DNA of 64,000 nt, taken from contig JAKJHY010000003.1 of the NCBI GenBank assembly GCA_021648845.1, forward strand, positions 62,001 to 126,000, read 5' to 3'. Positions 37,250 to 45,874 of this stretch are shown one piece after another (within the stretch, counting starts at the first letter, position 1; each line of letters starts with the position of its first letter). The position numbers and the translations under genes were made by a program. This DNA is from Mycobacterium sp. MBM (lineage in GTDB: Bacteria; Actinomycetota; Actinomycetes; Mycobacteriales; Mycobacteriaceae). The notes below the pieces were generated by a model. The model had not been told where the DNA came from. It worked only from the letters and a program-made list of their open reading frames with translations, and did no database searches.

Positions 37250-39382
37250 CGACTCGACCTGCACCGGATCCAGGGAGGGGCGCACGCTTTCGCGGGCGTT
37301 CGCCACATCCGCGGCGGTGACATCGGCCGCGTCGATGGAGCGCCGCATCGCCGTCAACGCGGCCTCGCGCAACAGTGCCACGCAGTCCGCGGCGCTGTAG
37401 CCGTCCAGGTCCTCGGCGAGCGCATCGAGGTCGACATCGCCGGCCAGCGGCACCGACTTGCCCGCGGTACGCAGAATGTCCTTGCGCGCCTGCGTATCCG
37501 GAGGCTCCACGAACACCAGCTTCTCCAACCGCCCCGGGCGCAGCAGCGCGGGATCGATCAGGTCGGGACGGTTGGTCGCGCCCAGCACCACCACATCGCG
37601 CAGCGGGTCGATCCCGTCGAGCTCGGTCAGCAGCGCGGCGACCACCCGGTCGGTCACCCCGGAATCATGGCTCTGACCGCGGCGCGGCGCGAGTGCGTCG
37701 ATCTCATCGAGGAAGACCAGCGACGGCGCCGAATCGCGTGCACGGCGGAACAATTCACGCACCGCCCGCTCGGAGGAGCCCACCCACTTGTCCATCAACT
37801 CCGCACCCTTGACGGCGTGCACGGACAGTCGGCCCGAGCTTGCCAGCGCCCGCACCACGAACGTCTTACCGCAGCCGGGCGGACCGTAGAGCAGCACACC
37901 GCGTGGAGGTTGCACGCCCAGGCGGGCGAACGTGTCGGGGTGCTGCAGCGGCCAGAGCACCGCCTCGGTCAGGGCCTGCTTCGTCGCGACCATATCGCCG
38001 ACATCCTCGAGGGTCACCGATCCGACGGCCACCTCCTCGGTGGCCGACCGCGACAGCGGCCGGATGATCGACAACGCCCCGAGGAAATCCGGCTGGCTCA
38101 GCGCCGGCGGCTGCCCGTCCGCGCTGGCCCGCGCGGCGGCCCGCAACGCGGCCTCACGAACCAACGCGGCCAGATCGGCGACGACGAAACCTGGTGTGCG
38201 TTCGGCGATCACATCCAGATCGAGATCGACTGCGGGCACCCCGCGCAGCAGCACCTCCAACAGTGCCTTGCGGGTACTTCCGTCGGGCAGGCTCAGCCCG
38301 AGTTCACGATCACACAGATCGGGCGCCCGCAGCCGCGCATCCACGGCGTCCGGCACGGCAGAGGTGGCGATGAAAGCCACACCCTTGGTCGATACCGCGC
38401 TGCGCAACTCGGTGAGGATCAGCGTGGCCACCGGTTCCGGGGCCGACGGCAGCAGCGCGTCGATATCGGTGATGAGCAGCACGCCGCCGGGCGACTCGGG
38501 GGAGCAGATCGCGGCGACCGCGGAGGCCACGGTGGACAGCCGGCCCTCGGCGCCCAACGCGCCGACCTCTGGTCCGTCCAGTTCGACCAGCCGTCGCTGC
38601 GCGCACACCGCCCGAACCAGGGTCGATTTCCCGACGCCGGCCGGCCCGGACACCAGAACACCGAGATGCGCGGTGGCGCCCAGGCTTTCCAGCAGCTCGG
38701 GCTCGTCGAGAGCCAGCTTCAGCCACTCGGCCAGCTTGCCGGCCTGCACATGGGCGCCCTTGAGATCGTCGAGCGGGACGGCCGGTGCGGACGGCGCCTG
38801 GCTGGGCGTGCTCGCGGTGGTGACCATCGCGCCGTCACCCCAGCGGACATTCGAATTGGGTTGCACGCTCACCGGTCCGGCCGGATCGACCCCGGTCACG
38901 GTGAGCAGTTCCGAGGTCCAGGTGATGCCCACCGACGTGGTCAGTGCGGTCGTGGCCGCCGACGTCGAGGTACCCGGGCCGAGATCGCGGGGCAGCAGCG
39001 ACACGGTGTCACCGACGGTCATCACCTTGCCCAGCAAGGCCATCCGTAGCGTCGTCGGCGATACCGACTGGGTGGCCAGCCGCGAACCGGTCAGGGTGAC
39101 CGAACGGGCACCGAATACCGTCACCGGTCGCACCACGACGCCGGTGTCCTCGCGCACTCCGGCATTGGACAACGTGACATCGTCGAGCAACGCGACCCCG
39201 GCCGGGGTGCCGGCGGGCGCCAGACCCACGACGGCGGCGGTGCTGCGCGAACCCAGCAGGGACACCGCATCCCATTCCCGGATGCCCAACGCGGCGATGG
39301 CCTCGGGGTGCAGGCGCACCACACCCCGGCGGCTGTCCAGGGCGGAGGTGTTGAGCCGCGCAGTCAGCCGCAGTTCGGTCAC
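37223..39382 (-). CDS. Tandem AAA+ ATPase (CDC48-like)
   Basis: A 719-residue protein from GTG 39382, which overlaps the pssA stop as GTGA. An N-terminal double-psi-barrel-like domain (1-190) is followed by two AAA+ domains. D1 has Walker A GPAGVGKS (246-253) but a degenerate Walker B (TDID at 305-308, no catalytic Glu). D2 has Walker A GPPGCGKT (500-507), Walker B LDEID (Asp559, Glu560) and the ATNRPDLIDPALLRPGR sensor/arginine-finger region. Corresponds by order to M. tuberculosis Rv0435c. D1 probably binds ATP without hydrolysing it well. Confidence 0.93.
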   Translation of the reverse strand: MTELRLTARLNTSALDSRRGVVRLHPEAIAALGIREWDAVSLLGSRSTAAVVGLAPAGTPAGVALLDDVTLSNAGVREDTGVVVRPVTVFGARSVTLTGSRLATQSVSPTTLRMALLGKVMTVGDTVSLLPRDLGPGTSTSAATTALTTSVGITWTSELLTVTGVDPAGPVSVQPNSNVRWGDGAMVTTASTPSQAPSAPAVPLDDLKGAHVQAGKLAEWLKLALDEPELLESLGATAHLGVLVSGPAGVGKSTLVRAVCAQRRLVELDGPEVGALGAEGRLSTVASAVAAICSPESPGGVLLITDIDALLPSAPEPVATLILTELRSAVSTKGVAFIATSAVPDAVDARLRAPDLCDRELGLSLPDGSTRKALLEVLLRGVPAVDLDLDVIAERTPGFVVADLAALVREAALRAAARASADGQPPALSQPDFLGALSIIRPLSRSATEEVAVGSVTLEDVGDMVATKQALTEAVLWPLQHPDTFARLGVQPPRGVLLYGPPGCGKTFVVRALASSGRLSVHAVKGAELMDKWVGSSERAVRELFRRARDSAPSLVFLDEIDALAPRRGQSHDSGVTDRVVAALLTELDGIDPLRDVVVLGATNRPDLIDPALLRPGRLEKLVFVEPPDTQARKDILRTAGKSVPLAGDVDLDALAEDLDGYSAADCVALLREAALTAMRRSIDAADVTAADVANARESVRPSLDPVQVESLRAFAEDR

Positions 39383-40242
39383 TTGCGGCCCTGCGGCTTG
39401 CGCAGGCCCAGCCGGGACACCGACCGGCGATGCGGCTGCGCGCGGCGAATGGCGCGGCGGGCCTGACGTCGTTGCCCGGGCTTGTCGTTCCAGGTCTCGG
39501 GCCGGGCCTTCGTCCAGCGTTCGCTGCGGACCGTGAACGGGATGATGCAGAGGTAGCCGACGATGATGAGCAGCACCAGCACGTAGGGGAACAGCAGCAG
39601 CGCGGCGGCCGCGGCGGCGATGGCGATCAGCAGGAACGGCGCCGCGTTGGGCGGCATCGAGACCGATTTCAGCGCCAGCGTGGGCACCCGGCTGACCAGC
39701 AGCATGGCATTCGCCGCGAACCACAGGCAGACGAACCAGGGTGCGCTCCACCAGCCCGGGCCGAACTGCAACATCGCGGCCAGCGGGCCGATCACGCCGA
39801 CGGCGCCACAGGGCGCCGGCATGCCGGTGAAGTACTGCCGTGTGTAGGCGGGTTTGGTGTCGTCGTCGAGCAGCGCGTTGAAGCGCGCCAGCCGCAGCAC
39901 GATGCACACCGCGTACAGCAGCGCGAAGATCCAGCCCACCGGGGACGTCGGCAGCAACGTCACGTAGACCACCAGTGCGGGCGCCACCCCGAAGTTCACC
40001 GCATCGGCGAGCGAGTCGATCTCGGCGCCCATCCGCGACTGGGCATCCAGCGCGCGGGCAATACCGCCGTCGATACCGTCCAGGATCGCAGCGGCACCGA
40101 TCAGGGCGAGCGCAATATCGGGCCGGTTGTCGAGCGCGAACTTGATGGACGTCAGCCCCGCACAGATGGCCAGCACCGTCGTGGCGCTCGGCAGGATCCG
40201 CATCGCCTTTGGGCGCGCCTTGGGCCGGTTCGTGGGTTGCAT
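39379..40242 (-). CDS. pssA: CDP-diacylglycerol-serine O-phosphatidyltransferase
   Basis: A 287-residue integral membrane enzyme making phosphatidylserine. The CDP-alcohol phosphatidyltransferase motif DxxDGxxAR...GxxxDxxxD is intact (it begins DGIDGGIARALD and ends GAEIDSLAD). About eight hydrophobic helices; the C-terminal 40 residues are basic. ATG 40242 overlaps the psd stop by one base, so synthesis and decarboxylation of phosphatidylserine are coupled. Confidence 0.96.
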   Translation of the reverse strand: MQPTNRPKARPKAMRILPSATTVLAICAGLTSIKFALDNRPDIALALIGAAAILDGIDGGIARALDAQSRMGAEIDSLADAVNFGVAPALVVYVTLLPTSPVGWIFALLYAVCIVLRLARFNALLDDDTKPAYTRQYFTGMPAPCGAVGVIGPLAAMLQFGPGWWSAPWFVCLWFAANAMLLVSRVPTLALKSVSMPPNAAPFLLIAIAAAAAALLLFPYVLVLLIIVGYLCIIPFTVRSERWTKARPETWNDKPGQRRQARRAIRRAQPHRRSVSRLGLRKPQGRK

Positions 40243-40952
40243 CAGGGCAGCTCGGCCAGGACGGTTTCGCCGCCGATTGCCCGCTGGCCGCACTCCACCA
40301 GCACGCGGGCATCGATGGGGAAATAAGTGTCCAGTCGGGAGCCGAACCGGATCAGCCCATAGGTTTCGCCGAGCGCCAGCGCGTCACCGGCGCGGGCGGT
40401 GCACACGATGCGCCGAGCGATCAGCCCGGCGATCTGGACGGCGACGACGTCCACGCCGTCCGGGGTGCGGATCCACACGCTGTTGCGCTCGTTGTCCTCG
40501 CTGGCGGTGTCCTTGTCGGCGGACAGGAATTTTCCCGGCCGGTGCACCACCCCCACCACCTCACCGGCCACCGGTGCCCGCTGTACATGGGCGTCGAAGA
40601 TGGACAGGAAGATGCTGATCCGGGTCATCGGCGTGCCACCCAAGCCGAGCTCGGCCGGCGGGACCGCGGTGTCCAACAGGGTCACCAGCCCGTCGGCCGG
40701 CGCCACCACCGCCCCCGGGCGGCTCGGGGGCACCCGCGGCGGGTGCCGGAAGAACAATGCACAGAAGCCTGCCGCGCCGAGAGCGGCGTTGCGCAGCCAG
40801 CGCCGGTTGCGGCCGAGGGCCGCCACACCCAGGCCGCCGGCGACGAACGGCAGGCCGGCAGGGTGCAGCGGAGGGACGGTGGAACGGACGAGTTCGATGA
40901 AGCGTTGCGCTTCAGAGCTGTCGTCATCGGGTGAACGCGCAGGTCTGGCCAT
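40242..40952 (-). CDS. psd: Phosphatidylserine decarboxylase
   Basis: A 236-residue PSD-A type proenzyme converting phosphatidylserine to phosphatidylethanolamine. The autocleavage site is in RFGSRLD: cutting before Ser205 creates the pyruvoyl group. One hydrophobic hairpin near the N-terminus anchors it. ATG 40952 is chosen: an upstream in-frame GTG would extend it 19 residues with no support. Overlaps pssA by one base. Confidence 0.95.
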   Translation of the reverse strand: MARPARSPDDDSSEAQRFIELVRSTVPPLHPAGLPFVAGGLGVAALGRNRRWLRNAALGAAGFCALFFRHPPRVPPSRPGAVVAPADGLVTLLDTAVPPAELGLGGTPMTRISIFLSIFDAHVQRAPVAGEVVGVVHRPGKFLSADKDTASEDNERNSVWIRTPDGVDVVAVQIAGLIARRIVCTARAGDALALGETYGLIRFGSRLDTYFPIDARVLVECGQRAIGGETVLAELP

Positions 40953-40987
40953 GTTGGCTCCCGATTCTACGTGCAATTCTGCGGGGG

Positions 40988-42214
40988 TCAGCAGCCTGTC
41001 AGATCCCACACGTCGACCTGTGACCCGGCGGCCACGCTGTCGACGCCGACCGGGATATCGAGCAGGCAGTTGGCGGACGCCAGCCAGCGCAGGTGGTGCG
41101 AGGCGGGCGGTCCGTAGCTGGTGACGGTGGCCTCACCGGCGGAGACCGTGAGCACCCCGCGGCGGAACTGGCGCTTGCCCGGGGGCGAGCTCAGGTCCTC
41201 GGCGAGGGTCGCGGTGATGCGAGGGCGGTCGGGTCGCAGGCCCATCGCGGCCCGCAGCGGCGCCCGCAGGAACACCTCGAAGGACACCAGTGCGCTCACC
41301 GGGTTGCCGGGCAGCGTGACGATCGGGATACCGTCGACCCGCCCGCAGCCCTGCGGCATCCCGGGCTGCATGGCCACCTTGACGAACTCGACGTGCCCGC
41401 CGAGCGCATCCTTGACCACCTCGTAGGCCCCGGCGCTCACCCCGCCGGTGGAGATGATCAGATCGGCCCGACCGGCGTGGGCGTGCAGGGCCGCGCGGAA
41501 GGCGCCGACATCGTCACCGACCGTGGCCGAGGCGATCACCTCGGCGCCCGCTTCCCGCACGGCGGCCGCCAGCATCACTGCGTTGGACTCGTAGATCTGC
41601 CCGGGCCGCAGCGGGGTGCCGGGCGCGATGAGCTCCGATCCCGTCGACATCACCAGCACCCGGGGCGGTGGCAGCACGCTCACCTCGCCCATCCCCAGCG
41701 CGGCCACCAGACCCAAGGCGGCCGGGGTGAGCCGCTGGCCGGCGTGCAGCACCGTGGTGCCCGCGGCGACATCTTCACCGGCGCGCCGGATGTGCTGCCC
41801 CTCCTTGGTCGCTGTGCGAATCTGCACCCGCGCCGCGCCGGGGGAGAAGGGGGCTGTGAAATCCGAATTCGTGGCCTCCACCGGCACCACGGTGGTGGCG
41901 CCGGGCGGCAGCGGCGCGCCGGTCATGATGCGTTGTGCGGTACCGGGTTCCAGCGGCCGGGTGTCGGTGCGTCCGGCGGGGATGTCATCGGCGACCGGCA
42001 GGGTGACGGGATGCTCGGCACTGGCCCCGCGGATATCGCCGGCCAACACGGCGAAACCGTCCATCGCCGAATTGTCGAAACCCGGCAGCGACACCGCGGC
42101 CACGATATCGGCGGCCAGCACCAGGCCGAGCGCGTCCTCGGGTGCGGTCGGCACCGCGGGGCGGGGTTGCACCAGGCCGGCGACGACGCCCTGATGTTCC
42201 TCGACGGAACGCAT
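40988..42214 (-). CDS. moeA: Molybdopterin molybdenumtransferase MoeA
   Basis: A 408-residue molybdenum-cofactor enzyme that inserts molybdate into adenylated molybdopterin. Domain hallmarks: [11 protein letters not shown] near residue 48, the MPT-binding core [17 protein letters not shown], and [15 protein letters not shown]. Corresponds by order to M. tuberculosis moeA2 (Rv0438c). ATG overlaps the SDR stop by one base. Confidence 0.95.
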   Translation of the reverse strand: MRSVEEHQGVVAGLVQPRPAVPTAPEDALGLVLAADIVAAVSLPGFDNSAMDGFAVLAGDIRGASAEHPVTLPVADDIPAGRTDTRPLEPGTAQRIMTGAPLPPGATTVVPVEATNSDFTAPFSPGAARVQIRTATKEGQHIRRAGEDVAAGTTVLHAGQRLTPAALGLVAALGMGEVSVLPPPRVLVMSTGSELIAPGTPLRPGQIYESNAVMLAAAVREAGAEVIASATVGDDVGAFRAALHAHAGRADLIISTGGVSAGAYEVVKDALGGHVEFVKVAMQPGMPQGCGRVDGIPIVTLPGNPVSALVSFEVFLRAPLRAAMGLRPDRPRITATLAEDLSSPPGKRQFRRGVLTVSAGEATVTSYGPPASHHLRWLASANCLLDIPVGVDSVAAGSQVDVWDLTGC

Positions 42215-43137
42215 CAGAGCGGGAACGTCACGCCGGTCAATTCCTCGGACACCGTCCAGAGCCGCTGCTGGATGGCGGTGTCGTGCGACTGTGCGCTCGA
42301 GGTGACCAGTTGCGGGTGGCCGACCAGACCCATTGCGGCGACCGGGAAAGCCGGGCCGTAGTACTGCCCGCCGCGCACATCCTCGGCGGTGGCGGCGCGC
42401 AGCGTGGCCAGCGCGCCGACCAGCGGCGAATTGGTGACCAGTCCGGCCAGCGCATTGAAACCGGGCAGGTTGTTACCCGGGGTGTGGCGCATCAGTTCGG
42501 TGTTGGAGACACCGGGATGCGCGGCCACCGACAGCGTGTTCTTGCCCGCCAACCTGCGGTTCAGGGCGTAGCTGAACATCAGGTTGGCCAGCTTGGACTG
42601 TCCGTAGGCCGCGACCCGGTTGTACTTCTTGTGTTCCCACTGCAGATCATCGAAATCGATCTTGGCCTGATTGCGGTGAGCGATGCTGGCAACCGTGACC
42701 ACCCGTGAATTCTCCACCGGCAGAAGGCTTTCCAGTAGCAGCCCGGTGAGTGCGAAGTGACCCAGGTGGTTGGTGCCGAACTGCAGCTCGAACCCGTCGG
42801 CGGTGGTCTGCTTCGGCGGGTACATGACACCGGCGTTGTTGATCAGCAGATCGATACTCGGGTAGTCGCTCTTGAGTTGGGCGGCGGCGGTGCGCACCGA
42901 GGCCAGCGAGCCCAGGTCGAGGGCGACCACCGTGAGGTCGGCGGCCGGCGCCTTGGCGCGGATCTGGGAAGCGGCGCGCTCACCCTTGGCGGTGTCGCGG
43001 ACCGCGATGACGACGTGGGCGCCGCGCTCGGCGAGCACCCGGGCCGTTTCATAGCCGAGGCCGGTATTGGAACCCGTGACGATGGCGACCCGTCCGGACT
43101 GGTCGGGAACATGGGATTCGGTCCATTTCTGGCTCAT
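42214..43137 (-). CDS. Short-chain dehydrogenase/reductase (first copy)
   Basis: A 307-residue SDR resembling retinol dehydrogenase/oxidoreductase types. Cofactor motif TGSNTGLG at 21-28, NNAGVM and the catalytic YGQSK. C-terminal WTVSEELTGVTFPL is shared with the paralogue at 47684-48580. Start ATG 43137. First gene of the moeA-psd-pssA-AAA minus-strand run, corresponding to Rv0439c by order. Substrate unknown. Confidence 0.92.
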   Translation of the reverse strand: MSQKWTESHVPDQSGRVAIVTGSNTGLGYETARVLAERGAHVVIAVRDTAKGERAASQIRAKAPAADLTVVALDLGSLASVRTAAAQLKSDYPSIDLLINNAGVMYPPKQTTADGFELQFGTNHLGHFALTGLLLESLLPVENSRVVTVASIAHRNQAKIDFDDLQWEHKKYNRVAAYGQSKLANLMFSYALNRRLAGKNTLSVAAHPGVSNTELMRHTPGNNLPGFNALAGLVTNSPLVGALATLRAATAEDVRGGQYYGPAFPVAAMGLVGHPQLVTSSAQSHDTAIQQRLWTVSEELTGVTFPL

Positions 43138-43175
43138 GCCTAGAACATACGGTCTGCGACCGCCATGCTCGAGCG

Positions 43176-43670
43176 ATGGGTGCACCCGTGCAGATGACCG
43201 AGCCCGCAAACCCGCCCAGCCGCAGCGCGCCACTGGTGTGGGCGCTTGGCGCCGCGATTCCGTGGCTGATCATCGCATTCGGCCAGGTCGTGTGGCTGGT
43301 CCTGGACGCCCGGATGCCGTGGCTGCATGCCGGTGCCGCGGCCGTCACCGTCCTCGGTGTGCTGGTGTCGGTGGTGCTCGCTCCGATCTGGCGTTACCGG
43401 GTGCACCGATGGGAGATCGGCGCACGGGCGGTGTACACCCGCACCGGATGGCTGGTGCAGGAACGCCGCATCGCGCCGATCTCGCGGGTACAGACCGTCG
43501 ACACCTACCGCGGCCCGCTGGACCGACTGTTCGGGCTGGCCAATGTGACGGTGACGACGGCCTCGTCGGCGGGGGCGGTGCGCATCGTCGCCCTCGACGC
43601 GGTCGTCGCTGACCAGGTGGTGGCCCAGCTGACCGATATCGCCGCCCTCGGCGCTCACGATGCGACATGA
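43176..43670 (+). CDS. Bacterial PH-domain membrane protein (YdbS-like)
   Basis: A 164-residue protein with two transmembrane helices (about 22-44 and 50-70) followed by a bPH2 (DUF304) domain: WEIGARAVYTRTGWLVQERRI, then ISRVQTVDTYRGPLDRLFGL. Its stop overlaps the start of the larger PH-domain gene (ATGA), the usual YdbS-YdbT pairing. In Bacillus such a pair confers bacteriocin resistance; the role in mycobacteria is unknown. The divergent SDR lies 38 bases away. Confidence 0.88.
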   Translation: MGAPVQMTEPANPPSRSAPLVWALGAAIPWLIIAFGQVVWLVLDARMPWLHAGAAAVTVLGVLVSVVLAPIWRYRVHRWEIGARAVYTRTGWLVQERRIAPISRVQTVDTYRGPLDRLFGLANVTVTTASSAGAVRIVALDAVVADQVVAQLTDIAALGAHDAT

Positions 43671-45049
43671 ACAATGCTGCATGGCAACGGCTTTCTCCCC
43701 GGATGCTGTTGGTGCACCCGGTGCACGAGGTGCTCAACCAGTTGCCGCTGCTGATCGGGGCGATCGTGCTCGGGTCGGCCACCCAGAATCCGTGGTGGTC
43801 GCTGGCCGGTGTCGGCGTCATCGTGCTGGTCGGCCTGGCCAGGTGGTTCACCACCAGCTACCGGATCGACGACCGGGACATCACGTTGCGCACCGGGCTG
43901 TTGCAGCGCAACCAGCTGGCGGTGCCGCGCAACCGGATCCGGTCGGTACAGACCGATGCGCGGGTGCTGCACCGGCTGCTGGGGCTGACCGTGCTGCGCG
44001 TCAGTACCGGGCAGGAGGCCAAGGGCGACAACACATTCGAACTCGACGCTGTATCGACCGAACAGGTCGCCGGGTTACGGGCGCTCCTGCTGGGCGAACA
44101 ACCCGGCTCGGCGCCGGAGGGCCGATTGCTCGCCTCGTGGAGACCGTCCTGGCTCTGGTACAGCCCGCTGAGCTGGTCGGGGTTGCTGATGATCGGGGCC
44201 GCCATGGGCATCGCCCAGCAGGCCGGGTTCGGTGATGTGCTCGGAAAGTGGGTCCTCGCCGTCGGCGGGCCCGCACTGGTGGCCGGCATCCTGCTGGCCG
44301 GCGTGGCGCTCGCCGTCGGGCGATCGCTGCTGACCTACGGCAACCTCGTCCTGACCCGTCGGGTGGACACGCTGCACCTGGTACACGGCCTGCTGCGGAT
44401 CCAGCAACACACCTATGACCTGCGCCGGTTGCGCGGCGGCACACTGCGCGAACCGCTGCTGGTGAGGGCCCTGCGCGGGGCTCGGTTGGATGCGGTGATG
44501 ACCGGGGTGGCCGGCGTTGGGGAGTCATCGCTGCTGTTACCGCCGTGCCCGGCCGCGACGGCGCGCGGTGTGCTGGCCGACCTGGCCGGGGACCGGGCCG
44601 TCGTGTACGGCCCGCTGACACCGCACGGGCCGGCGGCGGCGCGGCGCCGTTGGATCCGGGCGTTGGCGGTGCCGGTGGCGGCGGCCGCGGTGTTGCCGTT
44701 CCTGCCGCTGCCCGGGTGGTCCTGGTGGGTGTGGGCCGCGCTGGTCATCGCCTCGGTGGGTCTGGCCGTCGACCGGGTGCGGGCGCTGGGGCACCGAGTC
44801 GACGACCGGTGGCTGGTGGGCAGCGCGGGCAGCCTCGAACGCCGACGCGACTGTGTGCAGACCGCGGGCATCATCGGGTGGACGGTGCGGCAAACCTGGT
44901 TTCAGCGTCGCGCGAAGGTGGCGACCCTGGTGGCCGCGACGGCGGCGGGCACCAAGCGTTACGTATTGATAGATGTGCCGGCCGATATGGCGTGGGCGGT
45001 GGCCGCGACAGCCTCCCCGTGGGTCGCAGACAGTCAGTGGTGCGCCTAG
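43667..45049 (+). CDS. Multi-bPH2-domain membrane protein (YdbT-like)
   Basis: A 460-residue protein with two or three bPH2 domains separated by paired transmembrane helices: first PH domain about 55-140 (YRIDDRDITLRTGLLQRNQL, RIRSVQTDARVLHRLLGL), second about 225-300 (VHGLLRIQQHTYDLRRL), third about 370-430 near the C-terminus. Paired with the preceding YdbS-like gene. Predicted cytoplasmic-membrane protein; ligand and role unknown. Confidence 0.88.
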   Translation: MNNAAWQRLSPRMLLVHPVHEVLNQLPLLIGAIVLGSATQNPWWSLAGVGVIVLVGLARWFTTSYRIDDRDITLRTGLLQRNQLAVPRNRIRSVQTDARVLHRLLGLTVLRVSTGQEAKGDNTFELDAVSTEQVAGLRALLLGEQPGSAPEGRLLASWRPSWLWYSPLSWSGLLMIGAAMGIAQQAGFGDVLGKWVLAVGGPALVAGILLAGVALAVGRSLLTYGNLVLTRRVDTLHLVHGLLRIQQHTYDLRRLRGGTLREPLLVRALRGARLDAVMTGVAGVGESSLLLPPCPAATARGVLADLAGDRAVVYGPLTPHGPAAARRRWIRALAVPVAAAAVLPFLPLPGWSWWVWAALVIASVGLAVDRVRALGHRVDDRWLVGSAGSLERRRDCVQTAGIIGWTVRQTWFQRRAKVATLVAATAAGTKRYVLIDVPADMAWAVAATASPWVADSQWCA

Positions 45050-45058
45050 TCTCGCTGC

Positions 45059-45874
45059 ATGGCGATCGGTGGAGTGCTTTTCGATATCGACGGGGTGCTG
45101 GTGACGTCGTGGCAGCCGATCGAGGGGGCTGCCCGGACACTGCAGGTACTGGCGGACAACCAGATCGCCCGGTCCTACCTGACCAACACCACCACCCGCA
45201 CCCGCACCCAGATCGCGGATCTGCTGACCAAGGCCGGGATGGTGGTGAGCGCCGATGAGGTCGTCACCGCCGCCGCGCTGACCGCCGATTATGTCCGGGA
45301 GCGGTATCCGGGGGCGCGGTGTTTCCTGGTCAACAGCGGGGAGATCGCCGAGGACATGCCCGGTATCGACATCGTCTCCTCCGCCGAGCACAGCGGGCCG
45401 CGCGCGCCCGAGGCCCCCGATGTGGTGCTCCTCGGCGGCGCGGGCCCGGAGTACAGCCATCTCACCCTGTCCTGGGTGTACGACTGGATGGCCCAGGGGG
45501 TGCCGGTGGTCGCCATGCACCGCAGCATGTCGTGGACGACCACCGACGGGCTGCGCATCGACACCGGGATGTACCTGCACGGTATGGAGGAGTGTTCCGG
45601 ACGCAAGGCGACCGCGGTGGGCAAACCGGCACCCGAGGGATTCCTGTCAGCCGCGGCACGGCTCGGGGTGGATGCCGACGAGATGTACATGGTCGGCGAT
45701 GACCTGAACAACGATGTGCTCGCCGGCCAGGTGGTCGGCATGACCGGCGTGCTGGTGCGCACCGGGAAGTTTCGCCAGGACACGTTGGACCGTTGGGCCG
45801 CAGACGAATTCGCGATGCAGCCCAATCACGTCATCGACTCGGTAGCCGACCTGCCGGAGCTGCTGGGGCTTTAG
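45059..45874 (+). CDS. HAD-IIA phosphatase (LHPP-like)
   Basis: A 271-residue HAD-superfamily protein. Motif I FDIDGVL has the nucleophile Asp9 and acid Asp11; motif II-like TNTTTRT, Lys in GKPAPEGF, and motif IV VGDDLNNDV complete the active site. The type resembles the LHPP/TIGR01458 group of small-molecule phosphatases. Begins 9 bases after the PH protein and overlaps the convergent helicase by 4 bases. Substrate unknown. Confidence 0.9.
   Translation: MAIGGVLFDIDGVLVTSWQPIEGAARTLQVLADNQIARSYLTNTTTRTRTQIADLLTKAGMVVSADEVVTAAALTADYVRERYPGARCFLVNSGEIAEDMPGIDIVSSAEHSGPRAPEAPDVVLLGGAGPEYSHLTLSWVYDWMAQGVPVVAMHRSMSWTTTDGLRIDTGMYLHGMEECSGRKATAVGKPAPEGFLSAAARLGVDADEMYMVGDDLNNDVLAGQVVGMTGVLVRTGKFRQDTLDRWAADEFAMQPNHVIDSVADLPELLGL

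Noticed and set aside
39383..40312. In-frame N-terminal extension of the AAA ATPase by about 310 residues
   Set aside because: The extension is an antisense-like, Arg/Ala-rich frame over pssA; the GTG at 39382 overlaps the pssA stop and gives the expected length.
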